A DNA stretch of 64,000 nucleotides from Gymnothorax reevesii (Eukaryota > Chordata > Actinopteri > Anguilliformes > Muraenidae): positions 43,048,611 through 43,112,610 of the forward strand of contig CM056582.1 in NCBI GenBank assembly GCA_029721435.1. Direction: 5' to 3'. The notes beneath the pieces were generated by a model. It ran no database searches. It saw only the letters and a list, made by a program, of their open reading frames with translations, and had not been told where the DNA came from. Of this stretch, positions 1-11,955 are shown in pieces. The translations under genes were made by a program, and so were the position numbers. Position 1 is the stretch's first letter. Every line of letters starts with the position of its first letter.

Positions 1-344
1 AGCAGTCTTATGGAAATGTGGGGGTGGCAGTCTGTACTCTTCCTCTTTTCTTTTCTTTATATGAATTATTGGTCTGTCTGCCTCCCTATTCCACCAGCCT
101 TCCTGGTCAAGTGAGTGTACCTCCATAGCTGCCGTTTCCTCGGTTGTTGTGTTAAATAGTTAAATAGGGGTCTAAACGATGCCAGTCTTTTTGCTGTGCT
201 GTCCCTTTAACTGTCCTGTCTTAAGCCCACGGCCTGTCTCATATTCACTTGTCATGCTGATGTCAGCTTACAGCAGACCTCCCAGGTCATAGCTGCAACT
301 CACTTGACTCTTTGTGTGGCATAGGCAACTATAGATGTCCAATG

Positions 345-421
345 GTGTAAGATATCAAATCCAAATGCTGGTTTTTGCTGTTGGTGCCAAATAAAGTTGC
401 CACATGATAGGTTTTCAACAG
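345..421. repeat. MITE-like repeat, copy 1 (partial)
   Basis: The segment ending at 421 (about 28 bp, reading AGTTGCCACATGATAGG then TTTTCAACAGC) is identical to the right arm of the inverted repeat at 7343-7370. The upstream TGTAAGATATCAAA is also shared with about 7271. Two copies about 7 kb apart that share both ends suggest a small dispersed inverted-repeat element. The family was not recognised. Confidence 0.5.
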
Positions 422-498
422 CTCAGGATAATTACATTCTTATTCCTTGAAAATGTATTCGGTGCTCAAAGGGTTGACTGTTTGCCACAAAGTTAGGA

Positions 499-536
499 CG
501 TGTGTGTGTGTGTGCGTGTGTGTGTGTTTGTGTGCA

Positions 537-578
<42 letters not shown>
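499..578. repeat. (TG)n microsatellite
   Basis: About 80 bp of nearly pure TG dinucleotides with a few interruptions (TGCG, TTTG, TGCATGCG). It borders the repeat at 580-835, which ends in another TG tract. Confidence 0.95.
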
Positions 579-579
<1 letters not shown>

Positions 580-582
<3 letters not shown>

Positions 583-835
583 ACCTGTGTCTAACAACAA
601 AATGTCCCCATAAGACATGGAATTCCAGATTTCTTAATCCTCATGGGGATATTCCCCATGAGGGAATTGAGCTATTTTAGGGTTAGAGGTTAAGGTTAGG
701 GTTGGGATAAGATTAGGGTTAGGGTTAGGGTTCAGGATGTACTGTTGAGGCTTAAGGTCTGGGAAAGGGGTTAGAGAATGAATGCAAGTTGATGGAATAT
801 CCCTACAAGTCATGAAAACCCAACATGTGAGTGTG
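580..835. repeat. Fish repeat with internal TTAGGG-like array, lying between TG tracts
   Basis: The unit has GTCCCCATAAGACATGG on the left and ATATCCCTACAAGTCATG on the right. Between them (677-735) are degenerate and perfect TTAGGG hexamers. A GT tract lies on each side. The layout matches a high-copy fish repeat that I know from memory as GTCCCCATAA...GGTTAGGG...; the class is unresolved. The TTAGGG run is therefore probably part of the repeat and not a telomere fusion scar. Confidence 0.6.
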
Positions 836-867
836 TGTGTGCGCGTACCTGTTTCTGTGCTCGCATA

Positions 868-900
868 TACAGTATTGTGCAAAAGTCTTAGGTATTCTGC
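868..900. repeat. Tc1-like terminal inverted repeat remnant
   Basis: Reads TACAGTATTGTGCAAAAGTC followed by TTAGG, which resembles the terminus of a fish Tc1-like family. No partner terminus or transposase was found nearby, so this is at most a fragment. Confidence 0.4.
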
Positions 901-914
901 ACTTTTTAAATTCA

Positions 915-1300
915 AATCTGAATGAATGAATGAATTGAATTTATTTATGTGTCAAACATCAATTAAGGGCTTACAAGACACAGATTTCATAATCAAAGCC
1001 TGCAAACATAATCAGCAGAGTACAAAAAAACAAACAATGTAGATTATACATTTCAAATAGAATTCATACAAAAAATTAATTCTTTCTTAATTTCCAGGCA
1101 CTTTTTATGAAGAAAGCAATAGTATTAGATGCTTGATTTTTGTTTCCATATTAGAGTTCCAGAAGATGAAAAGTAAATTAGGAATTCCAAATGCAACTTC
1201 AAAGAAATGTTTCAAAAACGAATTTTTGTATCCCTGTAAGAAATAGTCGATACAGATATTATAGTTCAGACAGAGCCTTGACGTCGACATCCTCATAGCT
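915..1300 (-). repeat. Possible LINE 3'-end fragment
   Basis: Begins with a short (TGAA)n run next to AATTGAATTTATTTATG. Read on the minus strand, this looks like the AAATAAATTCAATTCATTCA tail seen at the 3' end of CR1/L2-type LINEs. The rest is AT-rich without a recognisable reverse transcriptase reading. Low confidence. Confidence 0.3.
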
Positions 1301-2203
1301 GTTTGTAATTACTTGGAGGGATAGACGCGAGTGAGACAGTCAGACTGCAGTGAAACGATGGCATCTTCTCCGCTGCGCTTGGAACAAGCAAAAAGCCGAT
1401 CGTCATATAAAACTACAGCACAACAGGAAAGTGTCACAATTTTTTTGGCAAAGGATAGTCACACCAGTATTGATTTGATTTAGTTTTTAATAGTCAACAG
1501 CTCTGTTTAATACATTAAATTTCTCAGTCATTAGACACTTTTCATTTCATTATTTTTGCAAGCAGATTTTTCCCTAAGAAATTTCTTGAAAAGTACGGTA
1601 TGTGTGTGCAGATGTACACCTATCTGCATTTATGTGTTTTTTTTGTGTTTGTATGGGTGAATGGGCCTCATTGCCCACTTTGTTTACAGTTGAGCAGTTC
1701 TCCCTGTTAGCCCCAGCTCTGAGTGTGGTTCAGCCTGCGATGAGAGCTGGGCATGACTGATGGCTCCACATATCCCCTCTCTTCTGATTAATAAGCCATG
1801 AAAGGATTTCCTCATGCAAAATGTTTATTTTCCTCTATTTTCAGAGGAAACTTGTGATGGTCCTGCTCTGCAGGCCCTCCCCCCTCCTGTCTGCACCTCC
1901 ACTTCAACGAGCCACAGCTGCTGCTCATTGAGGTGGAGGTGCAGGTTAGATTATTTAAGCACTGCACTGCCAGTTTGGCAGTGCAGCTACATTCTGTGTG
2001 TGATGGAGCCCTGCTGTTTGTTACCGCTGCTCCTCTCTGTTTTTCATTCTTTGAATTAAATATTTATTCATATTTTTATTCAGCCTGTGCATTTGGGTCC
2101 CTTTCCTTGGTGTTGGGTACATGGTCCATGGGGGCAAAACCATGACAAAACTACCAAAGGAGTCGGATGAATTTTCTTAATTTAATTTAAAAAGCATAAA
2201 GCA
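1301..2203. other. Non-coding stretch, nothing identified
   Basis: AT-rich intron-like sequence. Short frames around 1814-2145 have no recognisable domain and no repeat similarity that I could see. Confidence 0.5.
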
Positions 2204-3102
2204 AACAGTATTTTAAAAAGTGTATGAAAAAAAGTACTTGCCTCCATCTTGATTTCCTCTATTTTTGCATGTTAGTTATATTTTCTGTAAATGTTTGAGG
2301 TCATCCAGCTAACTTTAATATAAGACAAAGACAAGGAGAGTGAGCACAAAATGTAGCTTTTAAAAGATGATTCCACTTATTGAGGGTATAGAGTCATTCA
2401 AAATCTGTATCTCTCTTATGAAAAAATATGAGTTCCCCTACACCTAATAACTGGGTATGCCACCCTTGGCAGCGACAACTGCAATCAACATTTGTAATAA
2501 CTGGGAATGAGTGTCTTACCTCACTGTGGAGGAATTGTGGCCCACTCTTCTTTGCAGAATTGTTTTGATTCAGCCACATTAGAGGGTTTTGGAGCATGAA
2601 CTGCCCGTTTAACCATTTCAGGCTAAACGCCCCCGGGCTTTCTGACAGATTTTCTGTGGTACGCCTTCACAGGTATGGGAGCCTAATGCATGACTGCTCT
2701 CAATCTGTTCTTGTGTAAGATTGTCTGATTATCAATCAAACAATTAACTAACTAAATGATCAAGACTGATACAAAGGCCTACAATGATTAATAAATTATT
2801 ATTAATCGTGTCTGTGTGCGTCTAATGAAATTGCACCCAATTGGCAATGGAATTTGTTAAGTTGGTTAAATTAGTTACATTGGTGGGAATGGGTTTTTTT
2901 TTTTTTTTTACATAGGACCAAGTAGGGTTGCGTAGCTTTTATCATTCTGTAAATTAAATAATCATTTAAAAACTGCATTTTGTGTTTTCGCGGGTTATAT
3001 TTGTCTTAAAATTAGTTTGATGGTCTGAATCATATGAACGTGAGAAACATGCAAAAATAGAAGAAACCGGAAGGGGGTAAATAGCTTTTCAAAGCACAGT
3101 AA
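2204..3102 (-). mobile_element. Deleted Tc1-like element, same family as 36802-38367
   Basis: Both ends match the Tc1-like element at 36802-38367. One end has ATAAGACAAAGACAAGGAG and a degraded TIR near 2204-2240. The other has AATCATTTAAAAACTGCATT, TTGATGGTCTGAA and a final GCACAGTA at 3094-3101. The internal part (about 2440-2620) matches, in reverse, the last 150 bp of that element's transposase region (for example GAATTGTTTTGATTCAGCCA). Most of the transposase is missing and the remainder has stops, so it cannot be autonomous. Confidence 0.7.
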
Positions 3103-5060
3103 GAATGGCATCCTTTCTCCACTTCCAACTCTATATAATTCAAATTGGATTTTTTGGAGTGACGAGCATTGATACTTGTAGCCATAGCTGGTGTACAACA
3201 CAGTTAAAGTAAACAATTGAATATGTCTCTTTCACTCTCTCCCCCATTCCCTCTCTCTTTTCTACTCCCTCCCTCAAATGGAAAAGGACTGTTCTGTGTC
3301 GTATTGAGGCTAATCTTGCGAGGCAGTCTTGCTCGCTCCCCCCACTGGCTGCAGAGTGGCAAATCAGGAGGTTGGAGTAGAGGGGTTATCTCAGGTCTCT
3401 CTGAGGCCAATCATGAGCTTGCGTGTCATGCAGAAAGCAGTGTGGAGAAATGATGTCAATAATGCCTCTGTGGTGATCAGCAGTGTCGAGCAGCAATCTG
3501 GCCACTGCACTGCTTAACCTATCGTAAGGATAGATGCTGTGTGAGGAAATTCATGATAAATCCATGAAATGAAATGGAGGCAAACAGTGCATCTGTGAAT
3601 GGGATGAATATAAAAATACACTGCACTTTGTTTATGTTAAACAGCATTGAAAGTCGGTCTTCGTGCCTATCTATTCGTGTGAGTTCAAACATTCGGTTGA
3701 GCCTTTACATAATAAATATCAGTTGTCTGCCCAAATTTGGCTAGGCATTGTCAGGTAAAGTAATTTGCAGATCATGGCAGCACCCGTGTGTGGACTGAGA
3801 CTTTGGTGAGGCGAAGAGAGCGCTGTCATGGCTGTTGCATTTGTTCTAAGAAGAACTCAACTGAGGAAAGCTAATAACTGCTCAAAACAATTTTGTTTGC
3901 TGTCGTCGGAAAAAAAAAACATTGTTAATAACCTATGAACTCCAAAATGATGTACTACTTAAGTTCTTATATGAGATTAAGGATGACTTAGTGCTGCGCC
4001 ATCACCCACTTACCATTGCAACTGCGCATACATTTTTCTCTTCTGTTTCTTTTGGCTCTTGGCCCATTCTGAAATGAGAATTTGTGCTTTTTTGTGCTAA
4101 AATCAATGGGGTGCTGCTCATAATGATCGGTGGTAATGTCATTCAAGGTGCAAGGGATATGTTTAATTTTAACTGTGCGTGTGCAGTATTTCAGCGCTTC
4201 GTATTTTTCAACTGGGATACTTCGCATAATAGCTTTTTCTAAATACTCCATTAAATGTAACAATTTCTTACTTTTTTTGCAATTATAGGTTCCATTAATT
4301 GGTAAAATACTCTAAATGCATGGCATTGCTTTTATGGGGTCTGGAGAATGTACCCTGGTTGTTGAGGCACAAAACAGGCCGGTGTGCACACTCTACACTG
4401 CATATTGTGTTTACATTCATACAAATTTTTCAGATAGGCACACAAATGTACCAATATACTTGCATTCATTAACATGTGCATGAGCATTTGACAGCATGTA
4501 TAAAAGTCTGTTTATTCAGAGGTCATTCTCCTCTGAAGTATTACACTTGCATTAAAATTCTTCAAAGATATAGAATACATATATCAAAGGTCACAGGAGT
4601 TGGTTCGTATGCAACCTTGAAAATATTAAATGAAGAGGCAAGTACCATGCAGAGGGGCCTCGAGATCAAGGTACAAGTGATACATGAGTGATATTCGAAA
4701 CACTTTCATAAAGACAGCAATGGTCTGTCAAACACTCAAATCTTGCCCTAGGCATGTTGGTCAGATACTGCCGTCCATGACTCAAAGAGTGGCGGGATTG
4801 TCCCTCAGGTAATGCCTTCTGAATCTCACCTAATGTGTGTAATAAAAAGAGCGTATGAGAGGAATGGGAAATAGGATACAAAAGCCTGTCTTTTTATCTG
4901 CCTCTCAGGGGGAAATCACCCCCACATGCCCATGGGATCCCAGTCACTGTGACATGGGACCAAGTGCCTCTTAAGTCCAAAATCAAATAATGTCTATGTC
5001 CATTACGGGAGTGCTTTTCCAGTTGTATAAGAACATAACATTGCCTAAAAAAAGTAATTT
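3103..5060. other. Non-coding stretch, nothing identified
   Basis: Mixed-composition intronic or intergenic sequence. A CT-rich tract lies near 3225-3275. No frame with recognisable homology, no RNA gene and no clear repeat unit was seen. Confidence 0.5.
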
Positions 5061-5064
5061 GTTT

Positions 5065-5395
5065 GGCGCAGAAGGTTGTGGGTTCGAATCTGGCCTGGGG
5101 CCTTTCTGTGTGGAGTTTGCATGTTCTATCCGTGTTCGCGTGGGTTTTCTCCGGGCACTCCGGTTTCCTCCCACAGTCCCTAAGACATGCATATCAGGTT
5201 AATTAGAGACACTAAATTGCCCAAAGGTATGAGTGCGAGAGTGAATGGTCTGTGAATGGTGTGTGCGCCCTGCAATAGATTGGCAAGCTGTCCAGGGTGG
5301 GTCCCTGCCTTTGCCCGTAGTCAGGTGGGATAGGCTCCAGCTCGCCCCGTGACCCTAGTGAGGAATAAGCAGGTATAGAAGATGAATGAGTTGAA
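5065..5395 (+). mobile_element. tRNA-derived SINE-like element
   Basis: Contains a B-box-like GGGTTCGAATCTGG near 5080. It continues with a body that I know to be very common in fish: GTGGAGTTTGCATGTTCT, CTCCGGGCACTCCGGTTTCC, TTAATTAGAGACACTAAATT, and a 3' part with GGGATAGGCTCCAGCTCGCC and GACCCTAGTGAGGAATAAGC. No A box is evident upstream, so the 5' end is probably truncated. A reverse-strand fragment of the same family lies at 33180-33325. Confidence 0.7.
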
Positions 5396-6936
5396 GTACC
5401 TCTCTTGTGTTTGCTCTGTGGTGATTTGAGTCAGCCAGAGTAATCATTGACTAACTTTGGACAACTTGCATTTGTCTGGCTTCTTTCCATTCGGCTCCTT
5501 TAATGTACACAACTAAGCAGTAATAATGACAATAATAAACTCTATACTCAGCTGTAAGTGCCGTGGGATATTTCATGACCACGGCCGTACTATCTCCTAA
5601 TGACTTCACTCTGTAGTTTATTGTCTGTAAAAGATAGATGAGATGTAATTGAAGCAGTAGTATTTGGTGCATCCAGCATATGGGTGCAACCAAAGTTACA
5701 AAATTAAGGTTCTAATTACAAAGCTCAAATAGTTGTGCAATGCTATCGATTCCCACAAAGCCACCTTGAATGACTGAATGAACGGATGAATTAAGATTGC
5801 GGTTACAGTGTATGGTGCCCTCTCAGAGGTGCTCAAAGCACTATACCGTCACATGGGACAATATCACCTCGCCACCACTAATGTGTAGCACCCATTTGGA
5901 TGATGCATGGCAGCCATTTTGTGCCAGAGTGCTCAGAACAAATCAGCCTGTGCTAGGGAGACAGGACATTGCATAGCCAATTAAATGAGGGGATAACTGG
6001 GTGGCAGGTTATAAGAACCAGGTCGGAAATTTTAGCCAGGACATCAGGAAACCCTTTACACTTGATGAAGAGTGTCATGAGATCCCTAATGACCACAGCC
6101 AGTCAGGACCTCAATTTATCATCCCATTTCAGACAGCAGCACAGAGTTCCCATTACTGCACTTGGCATTGAGGATTCTTTTAACCATAAGGAAGACCGCC
6201 ACCTACTGGCCCACCAACACTACGTCCTGCATTAGCTTATTTTCCAAGGTAGTCTCCAGCGTAAGTGCTAACCGAGCCCCTACTCTTACTTACTTATACT
6301 TTATGCTTTAATCGTGTTACTTCTTGGTACTGATATTTAGGATATTATTATTCAAAGTGACTTACACAGCTTTTTGTCATGGTGTTGATTTATATACGCA
6401 GATGTTTAGTACCCGTGAGCACCAGCCCAATTCAGGCAATGGTGCAGATGAAGGCATGACTGTATGGCCACATAACGGAAAGTTTATATCATTAACTCAG
6501 TTGGTCATTGACCAGCAGGGTTTTTCAGATGGTGTAAATGCCATCACCATCATCTGTCGTCTTGTTGTCTGTCATCCGTAAACAACTATTGATCAAATTT
6601 GAGAAAACTTGGTATACAACATCTTTAGCAGTTTGGGATTGCATTTAAGCCTCGCACCCTTAAAAGTGGGTATGGCAGCGTAATTGTATTGGAAAAAATG
6701 AGGTTGTCCATTTTAGAATTTTCTAATGAAAAAATTACTTGAAACTCGGGATGTAAGTAGAATACATCATTTCTCAAAGTATTAATGACAAGGTTTGACA
6801 GTTTCTGAAAAATGGCTGTTTTGTGACCTGTCGCATTCTGTCACCAATAGACACCGATTTCAATGACAGTGAGAGAAAAAAAAGTGGTAAAATTTTATTT
6901 GATGAATCTTTGCATACTTTAGCATTTTATTTCAGC
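5396..6936. other. Non-coding stretch, nothing identified
   Basis: No recognisable exon, RNA gene or repeat. The short open frames at 5969-6235 and 6324-6581 show no domain or motif that I recognise. Confidence 0.5.
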
Positions 6937-6971
6937 CACTCATTTAGGAGTGTTCCACTCCTAAATGAGTG
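6937..6971. repeat. Perfect 16-bp hairpin with 3-nt loop
   Basis: CACTCATTTAGGAGTG at 6937-6952 is followed by the loop TTC and the exact reverse complement at 6956-6971. The palindrome has no obvious connection to a neighbouring element. It could be the core of a decayed MITE or a recent small palindromic insertion. Confidence 0.85.
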
Positions 6972-7016
6972 TGGCAGGGTAGCAGATCACCTGAGTTTCA
7001 GGATCATCTGAACCTT

Positions 7017-7263
7017 TAGGCAAGTGTTTTATCCCTTTCAACGCCATGGGCAACTATAGTTAGATAGATACACTTCATTGAACCCTGTGAGGTAATTTGT
7101 CCTCTGCATTTGACCCATCCTATAGTTAGGAGCAATGGGCAGCCACAGAGCAGCGTCCGGGCACCAACTTCAGTTCTAAAGCCAGTTCCTTGGTCAGGGA
7201 GTTCCTGTGATGCATATGTTTGTGGGTGGGGCAACAGTGCTAACCAGTATGCCACCGTGCCAC
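7017..7263 (-). mobile_element. SINE/LINE-derived fish repeat
   Basis: Read on the minus strand it starts GGCACGGTGGCATACTGGTT, typical of fish SINE 5' regions. It then runs through a GCCCGGACGCTGCTCTGTGG block and ATGCAGAGGACAAATTACC to a tail of ATGAAGTGTATCTATCTAAC. This order matches a high-copy fish retroelement known to me from memory. It is diverged, and no target duplication was found. Confidence 0.6.
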
Positions 7264-7291
7264 TCAATGATGTAAGATATCAAAATCAGAT

Positions 7292-7370
7292 GCTGTTGAA
7301 AACCTGTCATGTGGCAACTCCCTGCAGGAGCTCTTTCAAAGTAGTTGCCACATGATAGGTTTTCAACAGC
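7292..7370. repeat. Inverted-repeat element (MITE-like), copy 2
   Basis: GCTGTTGAAAACCTGTCATG plus TGGCAACT (7292-7319) pairs with 7343-7370, giving 28-bp arms with one mismatch and a 23-nt spacer. The right arm recurs at 393-421, so this is a repeated sequence and not a chance hairpin. Confidence 0.65.
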
Positions 7371-9960
7371 GCTTTTAATCTAGTTTTTTGTTTTTCAAGC
7401 TCAAGATATCAGGTGTTGTTTTTATCATTTTTTGCTCGATAAAGGAAATTTACCTTATTTGCTAATCTTGAAGTGGGTCTAACCTCACTGGTAGTATTAT
7501 TTTAAGCTTGCTTTATGGTTTTTGCAGTACACTGTAAAATGTGTCTGTCTTAAAGTTTTTTAATTTTGTTATGAGACTTAACCTCTTAGTTTCTCTCTCA
7601 AGTATAAAATAATCAGCTTATTTTCAGTTACCATGTATGTGACAAGTGAAAACATTTTTATCCCATTGTAAAATCTATATTCATTCAAAATTATCTCACC
7701 TCATTGGAAGAATTTTTGTTTTACTTAGAAAATAGTACAAAAGATAATTGTTTAAAGTCTAAATACAAGATTAAAATACTTTGAAAGGAGGACTATTTTT
7801 TATTTTTTGCAATGTATACATGATTTTGGACATTAGTTCCATTAAATCAGGATCCATCTGCAGAATGAACATTTTGCCCTTGTATGCCTTTGGTTGAGGA
7901 GAGAAGATGCATGTGAAACAGAGAGAGAGAGAGACAGCGGTAGGTGATTGCTGTTATCAGTAATTGAATAGACCTCGATATGGGTCCTAAACACTTCCAG
8001 GAAGTGGAGAATTATTGTGCCCAGTAACTGTTGGTGCATGAGAGTTTAAATCGCTCTGTAAACTAATCACAGTCCTCGTAAAGAAGGGTGGCATTTATGA
8101 CCAGGCACAGCGGCCAAGGGTACAAGGTGACGGATGTCTTAATGGAGCTGGAAAGGGGTGCTTCTCCAGAAGAAAAGAGGATGAAGGGAGAGCGCTCTCA
8201 CTGTGCAGCATCTTTCCGCTCCCAAAATGGAGGAAGCCCAAAAGTGCCACCGCAGTCCTGTTTTAACAGAAAAAAAAAATTTACACTCAATTAAATGCAC
8301 ACATTTCAAAAGTGAAAGCAAGAATATGCTTTTTTTGAGGCACCGTTCTATGAACTGAGTTAGTTCCTATGGTAGAGGTTGCACCAACTCTGGTCAAAGT
8401 GAAGTCACATGGCTCATGAGGTCACATTATTTATTCCATCAGTCTGAAAAAAATGGAGCTCCAGGAATTACCGGAATTAGGCTGGTGCTTTTTATGAGAG
8501 CCGTGCGATTTAATACTACAAAAAATGCGATCAGCTTTATCTGTGTGTTCTAAAAAATTCACAAGCAATTTCTTTACACCAACACTTTTCAAAAATGTTT
8601 ACGTGGACTTTTAAAGAGGAAGTGACTAGTATGTTTGAATATTTTTGTGTCATAGAATTCCCTTACGGAAAAACATGCCGACTGAGAGGGAGATTCATGG
8701 TACCCTATGCTAATTGCAGGTTCTGAAGAATTTCACATAAAGGTTAAGATTTTATTTTAGATGAATGATCAGGTTAGAGGCTTTGTAAAAGCTCCTCTTC
8801 TCTGCAAGAGACATGAATGTCAGGTGCATTAGGATGGCATTTTTATGGTAACCCATAAGTGCTCATGGGAAGACAGCGAGTGACCGTCAGTACAGTTAGG
8901 GTTAAGGGCGGCACAGGAACAGGCACAGTGCCCATCAACAAATGATTTATATTACTGACAGAGCTCAGGCAGATAGGTGTTAGGTCGATTGCCCCTTACC
9001 GTTGGATCCTCAGAAACAAGCAAGCAAACCCCCAAGTCATGCTTCGCTTGACATCCAAATGTTTTATTATTCATCCTTTATTAAAGGCTCAATAAGGAGC
9101 TACATGTACCCATTTACCCTGCGGTGTATATCGTGCAGATGATATTTTTTTCCTGTGGAGTAAGTTAATGCATTTCATTAAGACATACATTTAGAAACTG
9201 CTTGCAGCATTCAAAAGGTTTGTGCCTTTGAAGGGCACTGATGCATGAAACTGGTAATTTGATGAAATTATTCTGATATTACAAGCAGTATAAATAAATG
9301 CGCTCAATGCCATGGGTGTAAAATGTAGCGTGTGCACTAAAGCCAGGGTCTGCGGCAGGGTAATGAGATAAATAATGTGAGATTGCATCTTTGTGCCAGA
9401 TATCGGCATTTCCTGCACACTCGTTATACCCCACATGCCGTGCAGTCCGAGATCTACTGTACATGTCGAATGTGAGATTCACTGCTTTCCATATCCCACA
9501 GCGCAATGTGCACTCACTCTATGAAAATCCTTTGGGGCTTTGTTTATGTGTATTTCCATACGTGTGTTTGTTCGTTGTGTGTATGCTCGTATGTTTTGCA
9601 TTCTTAATACTGTTCAAGTGTGTAATTGCATAAACCACCTTTTAAGCTCTCAGCCATTTCACATTGCTGCTCGAGGATCAGTTTTTCTTTGCCCTTTAGT
9701 TTCCTGCTAACTCTCCCCTCCTGCCTCCACTTGGCTGATCTTAGGCCAGTTTTAACCTGGCCAAGCTGCGCTGCCTCCCATCATACTTTCCCACCCAGCT
9801 GATCTGAGGCCGCTCTGCCTCAGATCAACTCATCTCTGGACCAAAAGTTTTTTAAAGCAAGTAGATTTACTGATTCAGCATTCCCTTCTATTTCATAGTC
9901 CTCCCTATTCCAACCCTCTCAGCTTAAAGAACCTGTTTAATTCGGCAAGCCCATTGGAGG
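7371..9960. other. Non-coding stretch, nothing identified
   Basis: AT-rich sequence with poly-T and poly-A runs and a short GA tract near 7921. No coding exon or recognisable element was seen. Confidence 0.5.
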
Positions 9961-10056
9961 TGTAGCTATTTAATAATAATAATAATAATAAAACATTAAA
10001 TTTAAAAGCGCCTTTCACAACACCCAAGGACGCTGTACAGGACCTAATAAGTTAAG

Positions 10057-11955
10057 TTAAAAAAGATACAATGAGGGAGAGAAAGAAAAAAAAGAGTGGG
10101 AAGCGTCAGGTGGAGTAGGCAGACCGGAACAGATGGGTTTTGAGCATTTGAAGGAGGAGAGAGAGTCACAGTTCCTGAGGTCCGGGGGTAAGGTATTCCA
10201 GAGCTGGGGGGCAAAGCAACTGAAGGCTCTGCCCCCCATAGTGCTGAGGCGGGCAGGGGGCACAGAGAGATGGATGGAATAGGAGGATCTGAGGGAACAA
10301 GTGGGTATGATGACTTGCAGGAGATCAGACAGGTAGGGAGGGGCGAGGTTGTGGATGGCCATGAAGGTGTACAGGAGGAGTTTGTAATTTATGCGGTATT
10401 TCACTGGGAGCCAGTGAAGGCGCTGGAGGACAGGGGTGATATGGCAGTGCGCGAGGGTCCTTGTGATGATGCGGGCAGCTGAGTTCTGGACCAGTTGAAG
10501 TTTGTGGAGAGTCTTGTGTGGAAGGCCTAAGAGGAGGGAATTACAGTTGTCCAGACGGGAGGTAACGAGGCTGTGAACGAGGATGGCGGTGGTGTGGGGG
10601 GTGAGGGAGGGGCAGAGTCTGTTTATGTTGCGGAGGTGGAAGTAAGCAGTATGGGTAATGGTGTTGATGTGCGAGTGAAAGGAGAGTGAGCTGTCAAGGA
10701 TGACACCCAGACTCTTTACCTGGGGGGAGGGGGAGACTGGATAGCCGTCAATGGTGAGGAAAAAGCTGTTAAGTTTGGAGAGGGTGGATTTGGTGCCAAG
10801 GAGGAGGACCTCAGTTTTATTGCAGTTGAGTTTTAGGTAGTTTGCAGTGCACCAGGGTTTCAGTTCGGAGAGGCAAGAGGTGAGGGAGGGGGGTGGGAGC
10901 GCGGAGTTTGGTTTGCAGGAGATGTAGAGCTGGGTGTCATCCGCAAAGCAGTGGAAGTGGATGTTGTATTTGCGGAAGATATTGCCGAGGGGGAGGAGAT
11001 AAATGATGAAGAGGAGGGGGCCAAGGACAGAGCCCTGGGGCACACCTGTGTTGACTGGGGAAGATTTTGAGGAGAAGGTTTTGAGCTGGACAAACTGGAT
11101 GCGGTCAGTGAGGTAGGAATGAAACCAGTTGAGGGGAATATGGGAGAGGCCAATGGAGGCGAGTCTGCTGAGGAGGATGGGGTGAGAGATAGTATCAAAG
11201 GCTGTGCTCAGATCAAGAAGGATGAGGATGGAGATGAAACCAGAGTCAGCTGTGATGAGGAGGTCATTGGTGATTTTCAATAAGGCAGTTTCAGTACTGT
11301 GACGGGGGCAGAAACCAGACTGAAAGGGCTCATAGAGTGAGTGGAGGGATAGATGGGATTGGAGTTGGGTGGCGACAATTTTTTCTAAGATTTTGGAAAG
11401 GAAAGGAAGATTTGAAATGGGGCAGAGGTTATTGTAATTACTGGGATCAGAACCGGGCTTCTTAACTATGGGGGTGACAGCGGCAGTTTTGAAGAGAGAT
11501 GGGACTGTTCCAGTAGAGAGTGAAGAGTGAATAATGGCAGAAATGAGGGGGAGAAGGTAGGAGAGGCAGGATTTAACAAGGGTTGTGGGGAGAGGATCGA
11601 GCTGGCATGTTGTGGGTTTAGATTGATTTATGAGGTTGGAGAGTTCGAGACTAGTGGGGAGAAGAAAACTTGAGAAGACATGACTGGAGGGGGGCAGTTC
11701 AGGTGGGGGGAGGGGTGGCGAGTTATGATGTAGTTGCTGGTGAATTTTCTGGTTGAAATAGTCCAGTATGGAGTTGCAGGTATCCGTGGAGTACAGGTTG
11801 GAGAAGAGGGTTCTTGGATTTCCTTTGCTGGATGAGATGAGGCCGGAGTAGAAGCTGGTTTTACGTTTGGGTGATTTAGTCCTTATATTGTTGGATATGG
11901 GAGGCGTACATGTCCTTGTGGATGGTGAGTCCGGTTTTCTTATACAGTCGTTCAA
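10057..11955 (-). CDS. L2 LINE ORF2, reverse transcriptase part (partial)
   Basis: A 632-codon uninterrupted frame encodes the reverse transcriptase and C-terminal region of a non-LTR retrotransposon. RT motifs appear in order. [12 protein letters not shown] lies near residue 245, [14 protein letters not shown] near residue 305, and the catalytic FADDTQLY near residue 337, where F replaces the more usual Y. The thumb/C-terminal landmarks are [26 protein letters not shown] and [13 protein letters not shown]. This order is that of the L2 clade. The ATG at 11955 is not the native start: further ORF2-like sequence continues upstream to about 12159 in another frame, so the 5' part is truncated and frameshifted. 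It is probably not mobile, but the long intact frame suggests a fairly recent insertion. Confidence 0.85.
   Translation of the reverse strand: MNDCIRKPDSPSTRTCTPPISNNIRTKSPKRKTSFYSGLISSSKGNPRTLFSNLYSTDTCNSILDYFNQKIHQQLHHNSPPLPPPELPPSSHVFSSFLLPTSLELSNLINQSKPTTCQLDPLPTTLVKSCLSYLLPLISAIIHSSLSTGTVPSLFKTAAVTPIVKKPGSDPSNYNNLCPISNLPFLSKILEKIVATQLQSHLSLHSLYEPFQSGFCPRHSTETALLKITNDLLITADSGFISILILLDLSTAFDTISHPILLSRLASIGLSHIPLNWFHSYLTDRIQFVQLKTFSSKSSPVNTGVPQGSVLGPLLFIIYLLPLGNIFRKYNIHFHCFADDTQLYISCKPNSALPPPSLTSCLSELKPWCTANYLKLNCNKTEVLLLGTKSTLSKLNSFFLTIDGYPVSPSPQVKSLGVILDSSLSFHSHINTITHTAYFHLRNINRLCPSLTPHTTAILVHSLVTSRLDNCNSLLLGLPHKTLHKLQLVQNSAARIITRTLAHCHITPVLQRLHWLPVKYRINYKLLLYTFMAIHNLAPPYLSDLLQVIIPTCSLRSSYSIHLSVPPARLSTMGGRAFSCFAPQLWNTLPPDLRNCDSLSSFKCSKPICSGLPTPPDASHSFFSFSPSLYLF

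Noticed and set aside
447..680. Cys/Val-repeat open frame
   Set aside because: Produced entirely by the (TG)n microsatellite and neighbouring repeat.
677..735. True interstitial telomere from chromosome fusion
   Set aside because: The hexamers are short, degenerate and part of a unit resembling a dispersed fish repeat.
634..915. Antisense frame with PNPNPN and TLTLT repeats
   Set aside because: A translation of the TTAGGG-like hexamers and TG tract; no coding character.
5065..5395. tRNA gene at the GGTTCGAATC motif
   Set aside because: No cloverleaf or A box can be formed; the motif is the B box of a SINE.
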